64,000 nt of DNA from Phialocephala subalpina. Lineage: Eukaryota; Ascomycota; Leotiomycetes; Helotiales; Mollisiaceae. The DNA lies in contig FJOG01000003.1 of the NCBI GenBank assembly GCA_900073065.1, forward strand, positions 2,888,007-2,952,006, read 5' to 3'. This document shows positions 24,881 to 36,083 of the stretch, piece after piece. The first letter of the stretch is position 1, and each line of letters begins with the position of its first letter. The position numbers were made by a program, and so were the translations under genes. The notes beneath the pieces were generated by a model. It was given only the letters and a program-made list of their open reading frames with translations. It ran no database searches and was not told the DNA's origin.

Positions 24881-26341
24881 TTTGAAATATCTTGCTCGTG
24901 GCGACGATGATGTTGTGAAATTTGATATGGGTACCAAAGTATGGGTACAAGTGGATTAAATGTGGAACGAGATCTTGAACTGCTAAAGGAATAGTTCGAT
25001 CGTGAGGCTTCTTGTTTTCTTGATCAACAGAAAAGAGAGAAAAGAAAGTATCAAGAGGGTGTCAGACCCCTTTTATTATCTGCTCGTACTTGACATGACT
25101 TGGCCACTACAGCCTGCCCCAGACAAGCCCAGCCAACGGAAGAGGCGCTCCTTTCACGATAACGTCCTTCGTACTCCCCGTACAAAACACTCCATGTATC
25201 AACTAACCTGGTGGAGTTGCCAGCACTCCAATCCCACCTTCTCCCTCTGCATGGCAAAATGCGGGCTTTCTCAAGATCGAATTCTCGACTCCCATCGAAG
25301 ACACAAACCTAACTAGTTTGTGTCAAGCGGTCTTGCTGATCTTGCTCCGAACAGGAAATCCGAGTGCATGATTGGATACTGCATACACGGTCGTGGGCTG
25401 AAAAGTTTGCTAGACAGGAGAGGCTATGATGGAAGTGTGCTGAGGGCCTTGTCCAGAGCACCTCGCCCTCGCTAGAGGTGGGGCAGAAACGCCTTTGGTG
25501 TGGAGGGGCAGTGCAAGTCCAAAAATGTAAACGAAAAGAAAATTGCTCATGAAAGGGGGACAAGCGCCAAGGATTTCTGTCCGAATCTCACGATGGAATC
25601 AAGAATCAATATTCGCCCGCTGAATTTGTGAACCGAAAAGTTCATAGAGACTGGTCGTCTGCTGAGAGCCCTTGTAAGTGATGTCATGAGAAGCGAGGGG
25701 CAGCCGTTTTCTGTGCAACATGAGAACCGTTATCTTTGCCTCAAAGCCCTCGTAATAAACACTTCTCATCACACGGGTTTGAAAGGTGGCATCTTACTTG
25801 TCCTTGAAGCTCACGATGCAGTGGCAGGTCCTCATCTCACTCTAGCGATACGTTACCTGACTAGCCTGAGGCGGGATAGGAGACTGGATCCGAGTCGATA
25901 GGATATCGAGGGGAAGTCGGCGCTCGTCAGTTTGTCGGTGAGCAGTCAGTTTCAGCGGCTATCTGTGTATCCTTCTTGATTGCACCCCTGGAGGATCGTG
26001 GGAAAACCCCTAGAATCCGTCAGCATTGCTGCAAATGGGCGTCACTATGCATCACGGCTCCTTCGCTTGAACCCTCGGACCCTCAGAGTATGATTGTGAG
26101 GCTGCAAAGGGACTGCATTGAATTACTCGCACATCAGCCGGTGATGTCAATGTGCATATTGAGGCTTTCTGTGCTCCGGAGCAAATGCTCAATCCGACAG
26201 TAAGAGCCGCTGTGAACCATAAGTGGAGCAGTATTGCACTGAAGAACGTGATTGGTTGACTTGAAATGCTTCGATTTTTTTATATCCCCATCAACGTCGA
26301 AACCCGCCCTGCCTGTACGCCATGTGATCTATCATCGGGTA
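24881..26341. other. Intergenic, no gene recognised
   Basis: About 1.5 kb between two minus-strand genes. Open frames here are short, on both strands and without motifs. Confidence 0.4.
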
Positions 26342-27378
26342 TTATGCTGCAACTTTCGCAGAGTACTTCGTGGCCGCCTTATCGAATAACGCTGACTTTT
26401 CTTGAAGATCGACGAGAAAGTGGTGGTTGGGTGCGACGCTTTGGAGTTCACTGTGGTCTGTTAGTGGAGGTTCCAAATGCCATGCTGATGGACTTGCCTT
26501 GTCAATTGCGCCGCATCTTTTCCAGCAATAACATTTAGAACAAGACTGTTGACGATGCCCTCTGCATTCTTGGGATCCTTTGCCAACGCTTGTTGGAGAG
26601 CAGCCTCCGCTTCCTCCAATCTGCCAAGATGAATCTCAGCAACAGCTTGCGAGACAAGACTCCGTGTCGACGATGTTGAAGGGGCTTGTGCGAGTTCCTC
26701 GAAGACGTAGAATCCTTGCTGGTACTTCTCTCCACCCTATTTAGATGTCAGAAATGTTGGTATGGGGAACGGTCCGTCCTGAACATACCACCCGCATGCC
26801 AACCCACGACTCTGCTAGATTGACAAGTAGACTATCTTGTGCCCATCTTCGTGCAGCTGCAACCTCCTTGATCGCCAGATCGGTGCGGTTTTGCTCGAGG
26901 TGGATTTGGACGATTAACGCAACAGCCTCCACTGTACATCTGGTCAGCAAATGCTCAGTTACAATGTTCCTTGGATCCACGTACAATTTCCCTGGTGATT
27001 CGATAGCAAAGCCAAAGCCTCCTCACTCTTTCCAGCAGCTTGTAAAACAGTGCCAGCCAAAACCTGTACAGTAGCATTGTCCGCAGATTCGCTGGACAAT
27101 TTCTCTGCCATCTTCAACGCCTTGCTCTCATTGCCCGCCGCAAGCTCAGCAAGGGCTCCAACTGCTTGTAACTCTACATCTTGTTCTCCTTGTACATCTG
27201 CGATAACATCTTCTGCTTGGCCGACGGCGATTTGGGCGCGTAGAGACAGTACTCGAGCAGGGAGCTTGTTCTCAGGAGATAGACCGGCGGTATCGAAATC
27301 AATGGCTTCTTGGTATTGGCCTTGATGAAAGTAATTGTGGAGATTTAAGAGTTCGCCTTCCGCCGAAAAGGGATCCAT
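26342..27378 (-). CDS. Coatomer subunit epsilon (COPI)
   Basis: Structural subunit of the COPI coat on Golgi-to-ER vesicles; a TPR-like helical repeat protein that binds alpha-COP. Exons (minus strand): 26985-27378, 26789-26931, 26498-26736, 26342-26450; 294 residues, the normal length. Family-typical stretches appear across junctions: HNYFHQGQYQEAID near the N-terminus, HQGN-LEAVALIVQIH over intron 1, WVGMRV-GGEKYQQGFYVFEEL over intron 2, and QALAKDPKNAEGIVNSLVL. The last exon reads LQSVAPNHHFLVDLQEKS and ends KVAA. Intron 3 (26451-26497, 47 nt) begins GCAAGT and ends CAG, a GC-AG intron. No nearby GT donor restores the frame. The gene lies about 190 bp downstream of a co-oriented hypothetical gene. 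Confidence 0.93.
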
Positions 27379-27571
27379 GATGGCTTTTCGATCTTTGTGG
27401 GTGTTTCTGGAGCTTGGGGAGATTCTGTAGATGTGTTCGTTGGAATGCTTGACGGAAGTTCCCGTTCCATCTCAGCCTTGGAGGCTTCGCGGGCCGGTGT
27501 TGTTCCGTTCACATCCCTCGTCTCTCTCCGGATGCATTGTAGACCAGGATACCTCTCCACTAACCACACTC

Positions 27572-28588
27572 TCACCTCCTTACGGAATTGTCCCTCTCTC
27601 TCAGGTCTTTTACAACGGCGTTCTCCTCTAGACTCTTGACTCCCGCCGCGGAATGATACCACCCCGCCATTCCATTGTCTGTGTATTCAGGAGGCCAGTT
27701 CTCCAAAAATTCGAATTCGTCATCCCTCAAACGCCCCCGGACATCCTCCCAGAACCTCATCACTTCCGCCAGCGGCCTCCCCTGAATGTACGAAGCCCGC
27801 TGCTTCACCTCCCAGTCCAATCTGTCGAAAAGGAGGTTCCCGACAATGGTATCCATCCCAGGCTCCGACAACTTTTCGAAGAATGGGCCGGGGACGAAGT
27901 GTTGGTCATCGAGACATTGCCTCAGGGGTCTATCGTTGAAGAATGTCCTGAGTTGTTCCAGTCTCTCTTCCCCCTTTTCCTCCTTTTCCTCCGGCTTCGC
28001 AAATTTTATTCCGAGCCCTACCACTCCGCTGCGCGGTCGTTGTCTGTTTATGTCTAGGGTTCCATCTATGTTGTAGGGTTCCTTTGTCGTTCCGCTGTGC
28101 TTGATGTCTGGATTATCCGACGTCGATGAGGCTATTGAGGGATTTGGAGATCTTGGATATCCGGGATCACGGCGTTTTCGTTCTTTGCAAAGATCGTTCA
28201 GAGGCGCATTCTGATGATGAGACTGTTGCGCAGGTTTTGTTCTATGTCTCGAACTTGATTGTTGAGATTGTTGAATTTCCGGATCTTGGTGTCCTAGATT
28301 GCTTGTGCTTCCTAGATTGCACCCTCTTCGTTCTCTAGAAGAATTTTTTTGATTTGCATCTAAGTTCTGGTGTCGAGTATGCGGAGGAGAGACTACTCTA
28401 CCTGAGGATTGAAATCGTCGGAGCTTCATTTCTTGTCGTCTTGGATTGCTTGTGCTTCTTAGGTTACGGTATCTCCCTTCCGGCGGAGGTCTTAGAGGCG
28501 CACTTTGCTCGATCATGTGCTCTCTGCGCTTGCTGTTTGTCTGATGTTCATCTAAAGCAGGTCCACCAATGCCGTCCTGCGATTGCAT
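27572..28588 (-). CDS. Hypothetical protein with charged, disordered N-terminus
   Basis: A 338-residue open frame I do not recognise. Residues 1-190 are rich in Arg, Gln, Ser, Asn and Pro and likely disordered. The C-terminal ~130 residues look folded and acidic/aromatic (KLSEPGMDTIVGNLLFDRLD, then RFWEDVRGRLRDDEFEFLE). No signal peptide or TM segment. The annotated end may be premature: after LRERD at about 27595 the adjacent frame continues with a plausible helical stretch (FRKEVRVWLVERYPGLQ) before stopping at 27345, inside the coatomer epsilon start region. A missing G in the GGG run would switch to it. It is divergent from the WW-kinase gene, with a 381 bp shared promoter. Function unknown. 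Confidence 0.45.
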   Translation of the reverse strand: MQSQDGIGGPALDEHQTNSKRREHMIEQSAPLRPPPEGRYRNLRSTSNPRRQEMKLRRFQSSGRVVSPPHTRHQNLDANQKNSSRERRGCNLGSTSNLGHQDPEIQQSQQSSSRHRTKPAQQSHHQNAPLNDLCKERKRRDPGYPRSPNPSIASSTSDNPDIKHSGTTKEPYNIDGTLDINRQRPRSGVVGLGIKFAKPEEKEEKGEERLEQLRTFFNDRPLRQCLDDQHFVPGPFFEKLSEPGMDTIVGNLLFDRLDWEVKQRASYIQGRPLAEVMRFWEDVRGRLRDDEFEFLENWPPEYTDNGMAGWYHSAAGVKSLEENAVVKDLRERDNSVRR

Positions 28589-28969
28589 TGCTTCTTTGAC
28601 GACTTGAACTCTAGGTGAGGCTTGCGGGAACTCTGTTATAGTGATGGGAGATCGATGCCTCTTTGTCGCGAAAGCTCACTAGGTGCACGATTGTTGCGGT
28701 GGGCATTGGCCATGATGCATGAGAGTACCATGTATCTTGAGTGATCTCTATGTCTCTTGCTCACTGGAACATGTCAATGAATCACATCGTTCTGCCCTGT
28801 GAATAGAATGTCGTGGGTCGCTTGACTCATGTGAGATCTATGCACCATCATGGAGTAATTTTCCCCTTTCAATGTTGTTTTGCACAATTTACACTTTTAA
28901 CATCTGTACACAAAGCTACCAGCCACGCGTCCTACGATCAGTTCAACCAACCTTCCCGAATAGCCAGAG

Positions 28970-30706
28970 ATGCCGGATTCAAAGAAAAAGAAAAAGTCGA
29001 AACAAAAAGATGAGCCAAAAGCTGAAGTCAAACCAGATGAACCAGATCAGACAAGACTCAGAAGAATATTCCCTGAATTTGCGAGATTGCCTGATGGTTG
29101 GGTAATAAAAACCTGGAAGAAGGACGATAAGAACAATGGTCGTGTCTATTATGCGAAAGAAGGGGAAAACAACGCATGGATACATCCTAGTCTAGGTGCC
29201 CTACCTGCAGGATGGCAGATCAGACTATGGCCGCAGGAGGGAACTGGGCTGCTAGAGCCAAAATTTTCCATCAAGCAAAAGAACAAATGGCGTACATCTT
29301 TGAAAGATCCCCGGCTTGATCCGAAGGTCCTCAAAGCATCACAGAAGGAGCTAAAACGTAACCATGGCTCAGGAAACATAGGCGAAAAGTCAAGTATGCA
29401 GATCGCTGGCTCTCTCATAAAGATGAGTAAAAAGAAAAAATTGGACGATATGAGGAGAGCAGATATCTCTAAGGTTGATATCTCGGGTGCATACGATTAT
29501 CTTCACTGCATTGATTCGGGTGGCGATATAGGTGCGATGAATGGAGGCGTGTTCGTTGTGAGGTTGAAGAAAACTAGCCAGCTGTATGTAGAGAAGAGGT
29601 AAGTAATATCGTTTCACGAAGGCAATGCTTATATCCATTCGTTTGAAGCTGTACTAACGTCCTGAGAGGTTCCTTATGGACGACGCGTCCGACCGCCAAA
29701 TGGCTATAAACGAATTGAAATTGATGCATCGAGTCAAGCACCCCGCTCTGACGTTTTTCAGTAACGGTTTCATCACTCGGGAGATTTCCGCTGTCTATAT
29801 GGAACTTTGCGACCGAGGATCCTTGGGAGACATTATGAGTGCCTACAAAGACATGCGCAAGAAATCATCCCCAGATGAGAGACCTCGCATGCCCGAGAAG
29901 TTTCTATGGCATTGTTTCGTTGGTCTTTGTGACGCATTGGCATACCTCCAAACTGGCTTGCATTATCTTGGTAAAAACATACAGAGTCCCGACAAAATTG
30001 CATCAGGATGGGTCCCAATCCTCCACCGCGACATCAAGCCCGATAATATCCTACTAAAATCCAGATCACAGTCAGCGGAACGAAAATACTTCTATTGCAC
30101 CCTCAGCGACTTTGGGCTTGCCTGTGAAGATTATCCCGACGACAACCCCAAACAAGATTACTATCAGAGAACTGGAGCAGCCGCCGGCACACCATACTGG
30201 TTTGCCCCGGAAATGTGCTATGGTCCTTACCCGAAGACAATGGACCTAAAAAAAAGTTTGCAGGAAAATCCCGACACAGCAAAAGGACCGATCTCTGGGC
30301 CCTTGGAACCATCATCTACAACCTGGCAGAGTGCAATAGTTCGGCTCACGTCGACTGGGCTCAAAAAGACGCTTACAACATCCATCAAGACCTTTTTCCC
30401 CTTTCGAAAGTAATGCATGTAGAGCCTAAGACTATCAAACTCTACTACAGTAAAGAGCTTCGCGATTGTGTTAAGGAAGCAACAAATCCGGATCCGAATA
30501 AAAGGCCGAAAGCATCTGAAATGGTTATCAAACTCGCGAAGATGGCCAAAAAGGCCCTCAAGAGTGCTGATATCAACCCTCAGAACGAAGAAGAAAGGTT
30601 GCCAAGTTGGGCCACGGGAGTTCACGAATATCACGCCAAAAAGCCGAAGACGAGGGAAGAAGTAATCGCCGAGAAGAAGGCGAGAACAGCTGCAGGAAAG
30701 AAGTAA
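28970..30706 (+). CDS. WW-domain protein kinase, frame broken near 30235
   Basis: Exon 1 28970-29598, intron 29599-29668 (GTAAGT...GAG), exon 2 29669-30706. A basic Lys-rich N-terminus is followed by a WW-like module at residues 40-74 (LPDGW at 40-44, RVYY at 58-61, W70 and P73) and a second LPAGW half-motif. A Ser/Thr kinase domain comes next: the likely ATP-site Lys is in YVEKR at the exon junction, then HRDIKPDN (D331), DFGLA (357-361) and APE (389-391). The kinase frame then stops making sense after CYGPYP. The continuation (HSKRTDLWALGTIIYNLAE and the C-lobe to the stop at 30704) is in the -1 frame. One base missing in the CCC near 30230 or in the A8 run near 30250 would explain it; a 41-nt GTCCTT...CAG intron is a third possibility. 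Fungal-specific NIMA-like kinase; substrate unknown. Confidence 0.75.
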
Positions 30707-31558
30707 GCAGGGCGATAGGCAGACTAGAGGCGCGAGAGAGAGAGGATTGAAGGAAGACATCCAGCAAAGATCACGTCCTTGTCTGCACACTCTCGAGGGT
30801 GATCTTCATTCGAGCACGGCATTGGGGCAGTCAGATGTTGTATGCTTCTGGACAGTGCCCACACAACATCTGTTGTTGCTAGACTGCACCTTTTCGTTTC
30901 CACTTACTGATTAATAGCTTTGGTTGGTGGTGTGGTGTACAAAAGTATTTCAGATGGAGTGGGTGTTTTGGCCTTGCTTTCTTCAGGCATATAAGTATGG
31001 TTTTCTAACAGCAAATGGCATGGCGTTGCAGCATATACCACTCTTGGCTAGGGTGTTAGCTGATGTGGTTCGTGGGGAGCCATATCAAGTCACTGCTAGG
31101 TTTGTGCATAGTGAGTTTGTTCGACACGTTCTCTTGACAGATGGAGATTATTGTACAATGGCAAGTGCCTCAACTCTCGGAGGGCACGTTCCGTTTCAAC
31201 CTCACATCGCTAGCTGATGTCTGCTCCACTATTGGTCATTCATCTTCTCGCGTGATTCGTCTTCCATGCTGTCGGGAAGTGGCCCGTCATGTCCGCGATG
31301 ATCGGACCGCTGAGCCTCAACAGGAGCGCGGGGATTATCATTCGTGGGTTCACTTCGGGACCTGCATGTCCCCTCTATTCCCTTGCCTTGCTTTTGTGTT
31401 CTTCCCCGGGTCTGAGATCTTCAGACCAGGTACCTCTCAGAATAATTTGTCCGTCGGTACAACGATCCTGGCGTCAATCATGGACTTAAGGTTCAATAAG
31501 GCCGTCTGTCTCCTTGCACCCAGTTCTTTCCCTAGTATCTGCGCTCTCAAGCATCAAA
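30707..31558. other. Intergenic / promoter of the alpha-galactosidase gene
   Basis: No gene. Contains CreA-type hexamers listed separately and a pyrimidine-rich leader just before the start codon at 31559. Confidence 0.4.
31328..31409. promoter_or_regulatory. Possible CreA carbon-repression sites
   Basis: GCGGGG at 31328-31333 matches the SYGGRG consensus, and CCCCGG at 31404-31409 matches its complement. They lie 150-230 bp upstream of a secreted plant-polysaccharide hydrolase, the usual setting for CreA/Cre1 control. The motif is short and frequent, so this is only suggestive. Confidence 0.25.
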
Positions 31559-33298
31559 ATGTATATTCTCCCTCTTTGTCTCGCCTTAGCGGGCATTGGC
31601 CAATGTGCTCCAGTCCACGATTCACCTTTCGATAAACGTCTGAATAATGGCGTCGGAGTCACCCCTGCGATGGGCTTCAATAATTGGAATGCCGGCTTAA
31701 GTGAATCATCGTCCCTCACTTTCGCGAACAATACTCATTGATTTTTTCAGGTTCTTCAGCAGCGACTGCTCTTGCCGCAGCCAATGCGTTCGTTAGCCTA
31801 GGCCTGAAGGCAGCGGGGTATCAGTACATCAACATCGATGATACGTGGTCCAACTCCTCGAGAGTAAATGGCCTCCTGGTACCGGATTCGAACAAGTGGC
31901 CAAACGGCATCAAGGTAGTAGCTGATCAGATTCACGATTTAGGCCTGAAGATGGGTGAGTGCTTCAGCTTTTCCCTCGTTTCCAGGAAGCATTACTAACA
32001 AGACCAACCAGGTCTATACGGAGATTCAGGAACAGCCACCTGCTCCGGCTTCCCTGGATCTCAGGGCTACGAAACTGCCGATGCAAATACTCTCGCAGGG
32101 TGGGGCATCGATTTCTGGAAATACGACAACGTACTCCCCTGCTTCTTCGCCTATCCATCTTCAACACTAACGCAAAACAGTGCAACGCCCCCTCCTCAAA
32201 CAGCACCTTCACATCCCAAACCCGCTACACCACAATGCGCGACGCCCTCTCTGCCTCCGGCCGTCCAATCTACTACTCAATCTGCAACTGGGGCACAGAC
32301 GCCGTTTACACCTGGGGACTCATCACCGGCAACAGCTGGCGCGTCTCTTCCGACGTTACAGACTCTTGGTCTGGCATTGCCAACATCGCTGCTGCGAACT
32401 CAGGATTGGCGGCTTATGCGGGTCCGGGAGGGTTCAATGATTTTGATATGTTGGAGGTTGGGAATGGAGGGTTGTCGGCCGCGGAGGAGAGGGCGCATTT
32501 TGGGTTGTGGGCTATTGCTAAGAGTCCGTTGTTGATTGGGACAGATTTGACGAAGATTTCGAATGCCAGTTTGGCTGTATTAATCAACGCGGTAAGTCAT
32601 AGTTTCTTCATTTGGGATGCAGGGACCTTATTATTTAAGTTTGAGGGATGATAGAAGTTGACCTGATTCTCTACAGGATGTGATATCCATCAATCAGGAC
32701 TCCTTAGGTACACCGGCATCATACTTCACACCAACAGGTCAATCAGCACCAGTATCTGGCACCTTATATCCGTATTGGTCTGGTGCTATCAGCGGTGGAT
32801 ATGTCATTGGCATCGTGGCTGTGAATGGTGCTGCTACGATGACTGTCAACTTCTCGGACGTTCCTGGTCTAGGCGCTGGCACATACAGCTGGAAGGAATG
32901 CTACACAGGAGCCACAGGAACTGGGTCAAGTGTTAATGCGACATTAGTTGCTCACGACATGGCGATTTTCAAGGTTTCTAAGAGTGGTGGGACTACCAGT
33001 ACCAGCAGTGTGAAGACGAGTACAAGTACAAGTTCAAAGACCAGCTCGACTGCTTCATCGACTCTGAGCTCCACTGTCGTAACCACAACATCAACTTCTA
33101 AGACTACAACATCCAGTGCGGCTGCGACTTCGAGTTCCGGAGGAACTTTGGGCAAATGGGCGCAATGCGGAGGAGTGACTTGGACAGGAAGCGGAACTTG
33201 TAAGTGGTCATTTTGGTTTTGGGATATACTAACAAGGCTCAGGCGTTTCCGGGACCACCTGCACGTATCAAAACGATTATTACTCTCAATGTCTGTAA
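31559..33298 (+). CDS. Secreted alpha-galactosidase (GH27) with C-terminal CBM1
   Basis: Releases alpha-1,6-galactose from galactomannans and raffinose-type sugars outside the cell. Exons: 31559-31700, 31751-31954, 32012-32130, 32181-32591, 32677-33199, 33243-33298; 484 residues. Signal peptide about residues 1-16 ([15 protein letters not shown]). The GH27 barrel shows [17 protein letters not shown], the nucleophile in FWKYDN (D154, exon 3 end) and the acid/base region [10 protein letters not shown] (about D213). [15 protein letters not shown] and [10 protein letters not shown] are also typical. A beta-sandwich domain and a long Ser/Thr linker (about 405-445) lead to a cellulose-binding CBM1: [16 protein letters not shown], completed across the last intron by [13 protein letters not shown]. 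The first intron uses GTGAAT. All disulfide cysteines of CBM1 are present. Confidence 0.93.
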
Positions 33299-33840
33299 GC
33301 GTCAGGTAGAACAATCCACGATCATTCTCTCGCATAAATCTTCCTCAAGAAAATATCTGTCACGTGGTTGTATTTCGTTCTCTTGAGTTGATGAAGGTGT
33401 TGAACTTCTCGTATTGACAATTAGCCTGATTCCAAGACTCTCGTATCGAGCCAGCTACTGGAGACAGTATTTTGCTTGTCAGATGGGAAAGAGCCCATCT
33501 GCCATGTGATCCTCACGCGACTTGAGGGCATGCGCGTACGCCTCAGAACGCCTCACCACACCACCTATATTTTTATGCTTCTCGACGGATCACTTCCCCA
33601 AGTCTCAGGTGCTCCAATCACTTAAATTAGTACGCCTCGAGTCTTGCCAAGATAAATCTTAAATTGTTGTCCTACCAGCGGACTTCGGTAGAGGCATGGC
33701 TTGCGAATATTCGGCATGTTCCCGTTTGGCAATTTCCTTCAAGTCATCCCTTCTTCGTATATTGTCACTGTTGTGCCCCTCATTTTTGGTTATCTTGATT
33801 TCAGTCTCAAGCTCAAAACACTCGCTCAATTCCAAGCATT
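33299..33840. other. Intergenic, nothing recognised
   Basis: 3' region of the alpha-galactosidase gene and promoter of the WSC gene; no motif stands out. Confidence 0.35.
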
Positions 33841-34743
33841 ATGTACACTACAATCAGTCTTTCGTTCGCCTCGTTGGCAGTCCTTGCTTCCAACGTCGTT
33901 CCCTCTTCGGCATCTAATCTACGCCCTCGAGTCGCAGATATCAATGGCTTCACCTACACCTCCTGCCGGGCTGCGTATGATTTCATCTACGTGAGCTCAC
34001 CATTCGTCCCGGTCGACAACTCGACTTCCATGACAGTCGAATTATGCACCTCTGAATGCACCGCCGAGTATTCATTTGCTGCTCTCTATGGCAGGTATGC
34101 CGAAGAACTCTTGTTCATGAGCTCCATGCTGACAATTTATAGCCAATGTTTCTGTGGCCAAAACTTCACTACCTTCGCACTGGATTAAGATATCCAGTGC
34201 AACACTCCATGCCCAGGAAATGCGAAGGAAATCTGCGGTGGATATTTCAACGTTGCACGAGGCAGTGAATGGTACTCCTTGTACTCCAAAGTGTCGTCGA
34301 ACACCACAACCTCATCATCCTCCACGACTAGTGGGACATCGAGCATTTCATTATCAGCCACCAGAGCCTACACCACTTCCACTTTCTACACGACAGAGAC
34401 ATACACAATCACTTCGTGCGCAGCAGAGGTAACGAACTGCCCTGCGAGGAAAACTACTACGGTAATCAGTTCGACTATCGTTTACCCTATTGTTACTGCT
34501 ACGCTGTCATTGGTCAGCTCTCCTGCATCAACATCGACATATATTTCCACGACGAGTGCGATCGTATCCACAAGTACCATGGTGCCAGGAAACAGTACTT
34601 TCAAAGCCACGCCTACGCCTTCGACTACCATCACCCCATTTTCTACCTCGTCCACTGTGCCGTTCACAGGCGCTGCTGCTTCTGGAAGAATTGAGAGATC
34701 TGGATTGCTATTCTTCTTGGTTGGCTTGTTGGCTTTTTTGTGA
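33841..34743 (+). pseudogene. WSC-domain cell-surface protein with premature stop
   Basis: Exon 1 33841-34094, intron 34095-34142 (GTATGC...TAG), exon 2 34143-34743; 285 codons in one frame. Signal peptide at residues 1-25 (FASLAVLASNVVPSSA). A WSC-type cysteine domain follows: FTYTSCRAAYDF, ELCTSECTAEYSF, then SQCFCGQNF across the intron, then CNTPCPGNAKEICGG. After it come a long Ser/Thr-rich stalk and a hydrophobic C-terminus (SGLLFFLVGLLAFL) that suits a GPI-anchor signal. The frame is broken by TAA at 34186-34188, inside the WSC domain between FALD and DIQC, with no GT donor to splice it out. CAA to TAA is the simplest change. Apart from that codon everything needed is present, so the loss is recent or the base is wrong. 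WSC proteins act in wall sensing or carbohydrate binding. Confidence 0.7.
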
Positions 34744-36083
34744 ATATCGTCCACTAAGTGTGATCCACAAGTGTTGTATGTACCATAACGAAATAATATA
34801 TTCAGCTCAAGCATTAATTCACGGTCGGTTCGTTAACATACGCTACTGTCAGCGAAGGTCCTGGCCGGGAATGATGTGAACATTTTTCTAAGTAAGACGA
34901 TTGCATGGAAAAGTCAAGGACATGATTGAACCTATAGTATTTTCATAATTAAAATTGTATCGTGTGTTAAGGTAGGAATATGTGGAGGATCATGTTCATT
35001 CGTTGTTAGTGGCAAAGTCTAGGTTTCTGACTTTCCAAGTAACAATGTTGAAAGTCCACCAAACTCAGGATGACGTAACCACTGTCTACCGGTGATAAAT
35101 GTGTTATACAATTCATCATATTTTAGTATTGGAAACAATCAACCCGAGCTGCTCGAGAAGGTAGAAGTAAGTGGGGATATGATGGTTGATGGCCACGTAA
35201 AAGACACTCCCTTGAGACTTAAAGTTTAGGGCTCCCATAAAGGTTGAATTAGAACCAAAACAATATCAAGGATAAGAATGAATAGACCATGAAGCGCGCA
35301 GCTAGTACAATATCCTACGAGAATTTGATAATGCCCCCAAAATCTCACGTTCCTCTGCACTTCAAAATTCCGAAATCAAACACCACGACAAGACTTCAAA
35401 AGACCAAAGTCGCTCCAATGAAGACCAACGCCGAGAAACGAAGAATACTGAACGGAAGGAGCCCGGGTTTTCTTTCTGTAAGCTTCGAGCAAACATCCGC
35501 AACAAGCAATCTTATTCAACCTCTTCATCTGCTAGACCATGAAGCGCGCAGCTAGTACAATATCCTACGAGAATTTGATAATGCCCCCAAAATCTCACGT
35601 TCCTCTGCACTTCAAAATTCCGAAATCAAACACCACGACAAGACTTCAAAAGACCAAAGTCGCTCCAATGAAGACCAACGCCGAGAAACGAAGAATACTG
35701 AACGGAAGGAGCCCGGGTTTTCTTTCTGTAAGCTTCGAGCAAACATCCGCAACAAGCAATCTTATTCAACCTCTTCATCTGCACAAAGAACGAATAAATT
35801 ACACTTTTAGGTGATGAAAATGGCGAAGGACTTTAATATATGTTATTGGGTTTAAGACGGGAACCAGGCGCGGTTCCAAAGTCGGTGGTCGTATTGCACG
35901 GAAAGTAGATGGATGCACAACATGGCATTTCCGAGCAAGTGGGGAATTGTTCGCGCAATAGTTCTCGTAACGTTGCAAGGAGGCAGCTTTGGGAAATGGC
36001 GGAATAGCGATAGACAGTAGTATTCCTAATCACCATATCACTCACCTCGCACACCTGTGAACTCCCTCTCCCCAACAAGCTCA
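34744..36083. other. Intergenic, contains a perfect 250 bp tandem duplication
   Basis: No recognisable gene. AT-rich in the first 500 bp. The duplication at 35283-35782 is the only structured element. Confidence 0.45.
35283..35782 (+). repeat. Perfect 2 x 250 bp tandem duplication
   Basis: Copy 1 is 35283-35532 and copy 2 is 35533-35782, with no mismatch seen by eye. Each copy begins TAGACCATGAAGCGCGC and ends CTCTTCATCTGC. Each contains the same Lys/Thr-rich open frame starting at its own ATG (35289 and 35539). Because 250 is not a multiple of three, the frame shifts at the junction and the two frames end differently. A GTAAGC after the Arg-Ser-Pro-rich stretch could be a splice donor. No protein family is recognised. 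The perfect identity means a very recent duplication or an assembly artefact. Confidence 0.9.

Noticed and set aside
35283..35782. LTRs or terminal repeats of a transposon
   Set aside because: The copies are directly adjacent with no internal sequence, no TG...CA ends and no target-site duplication.
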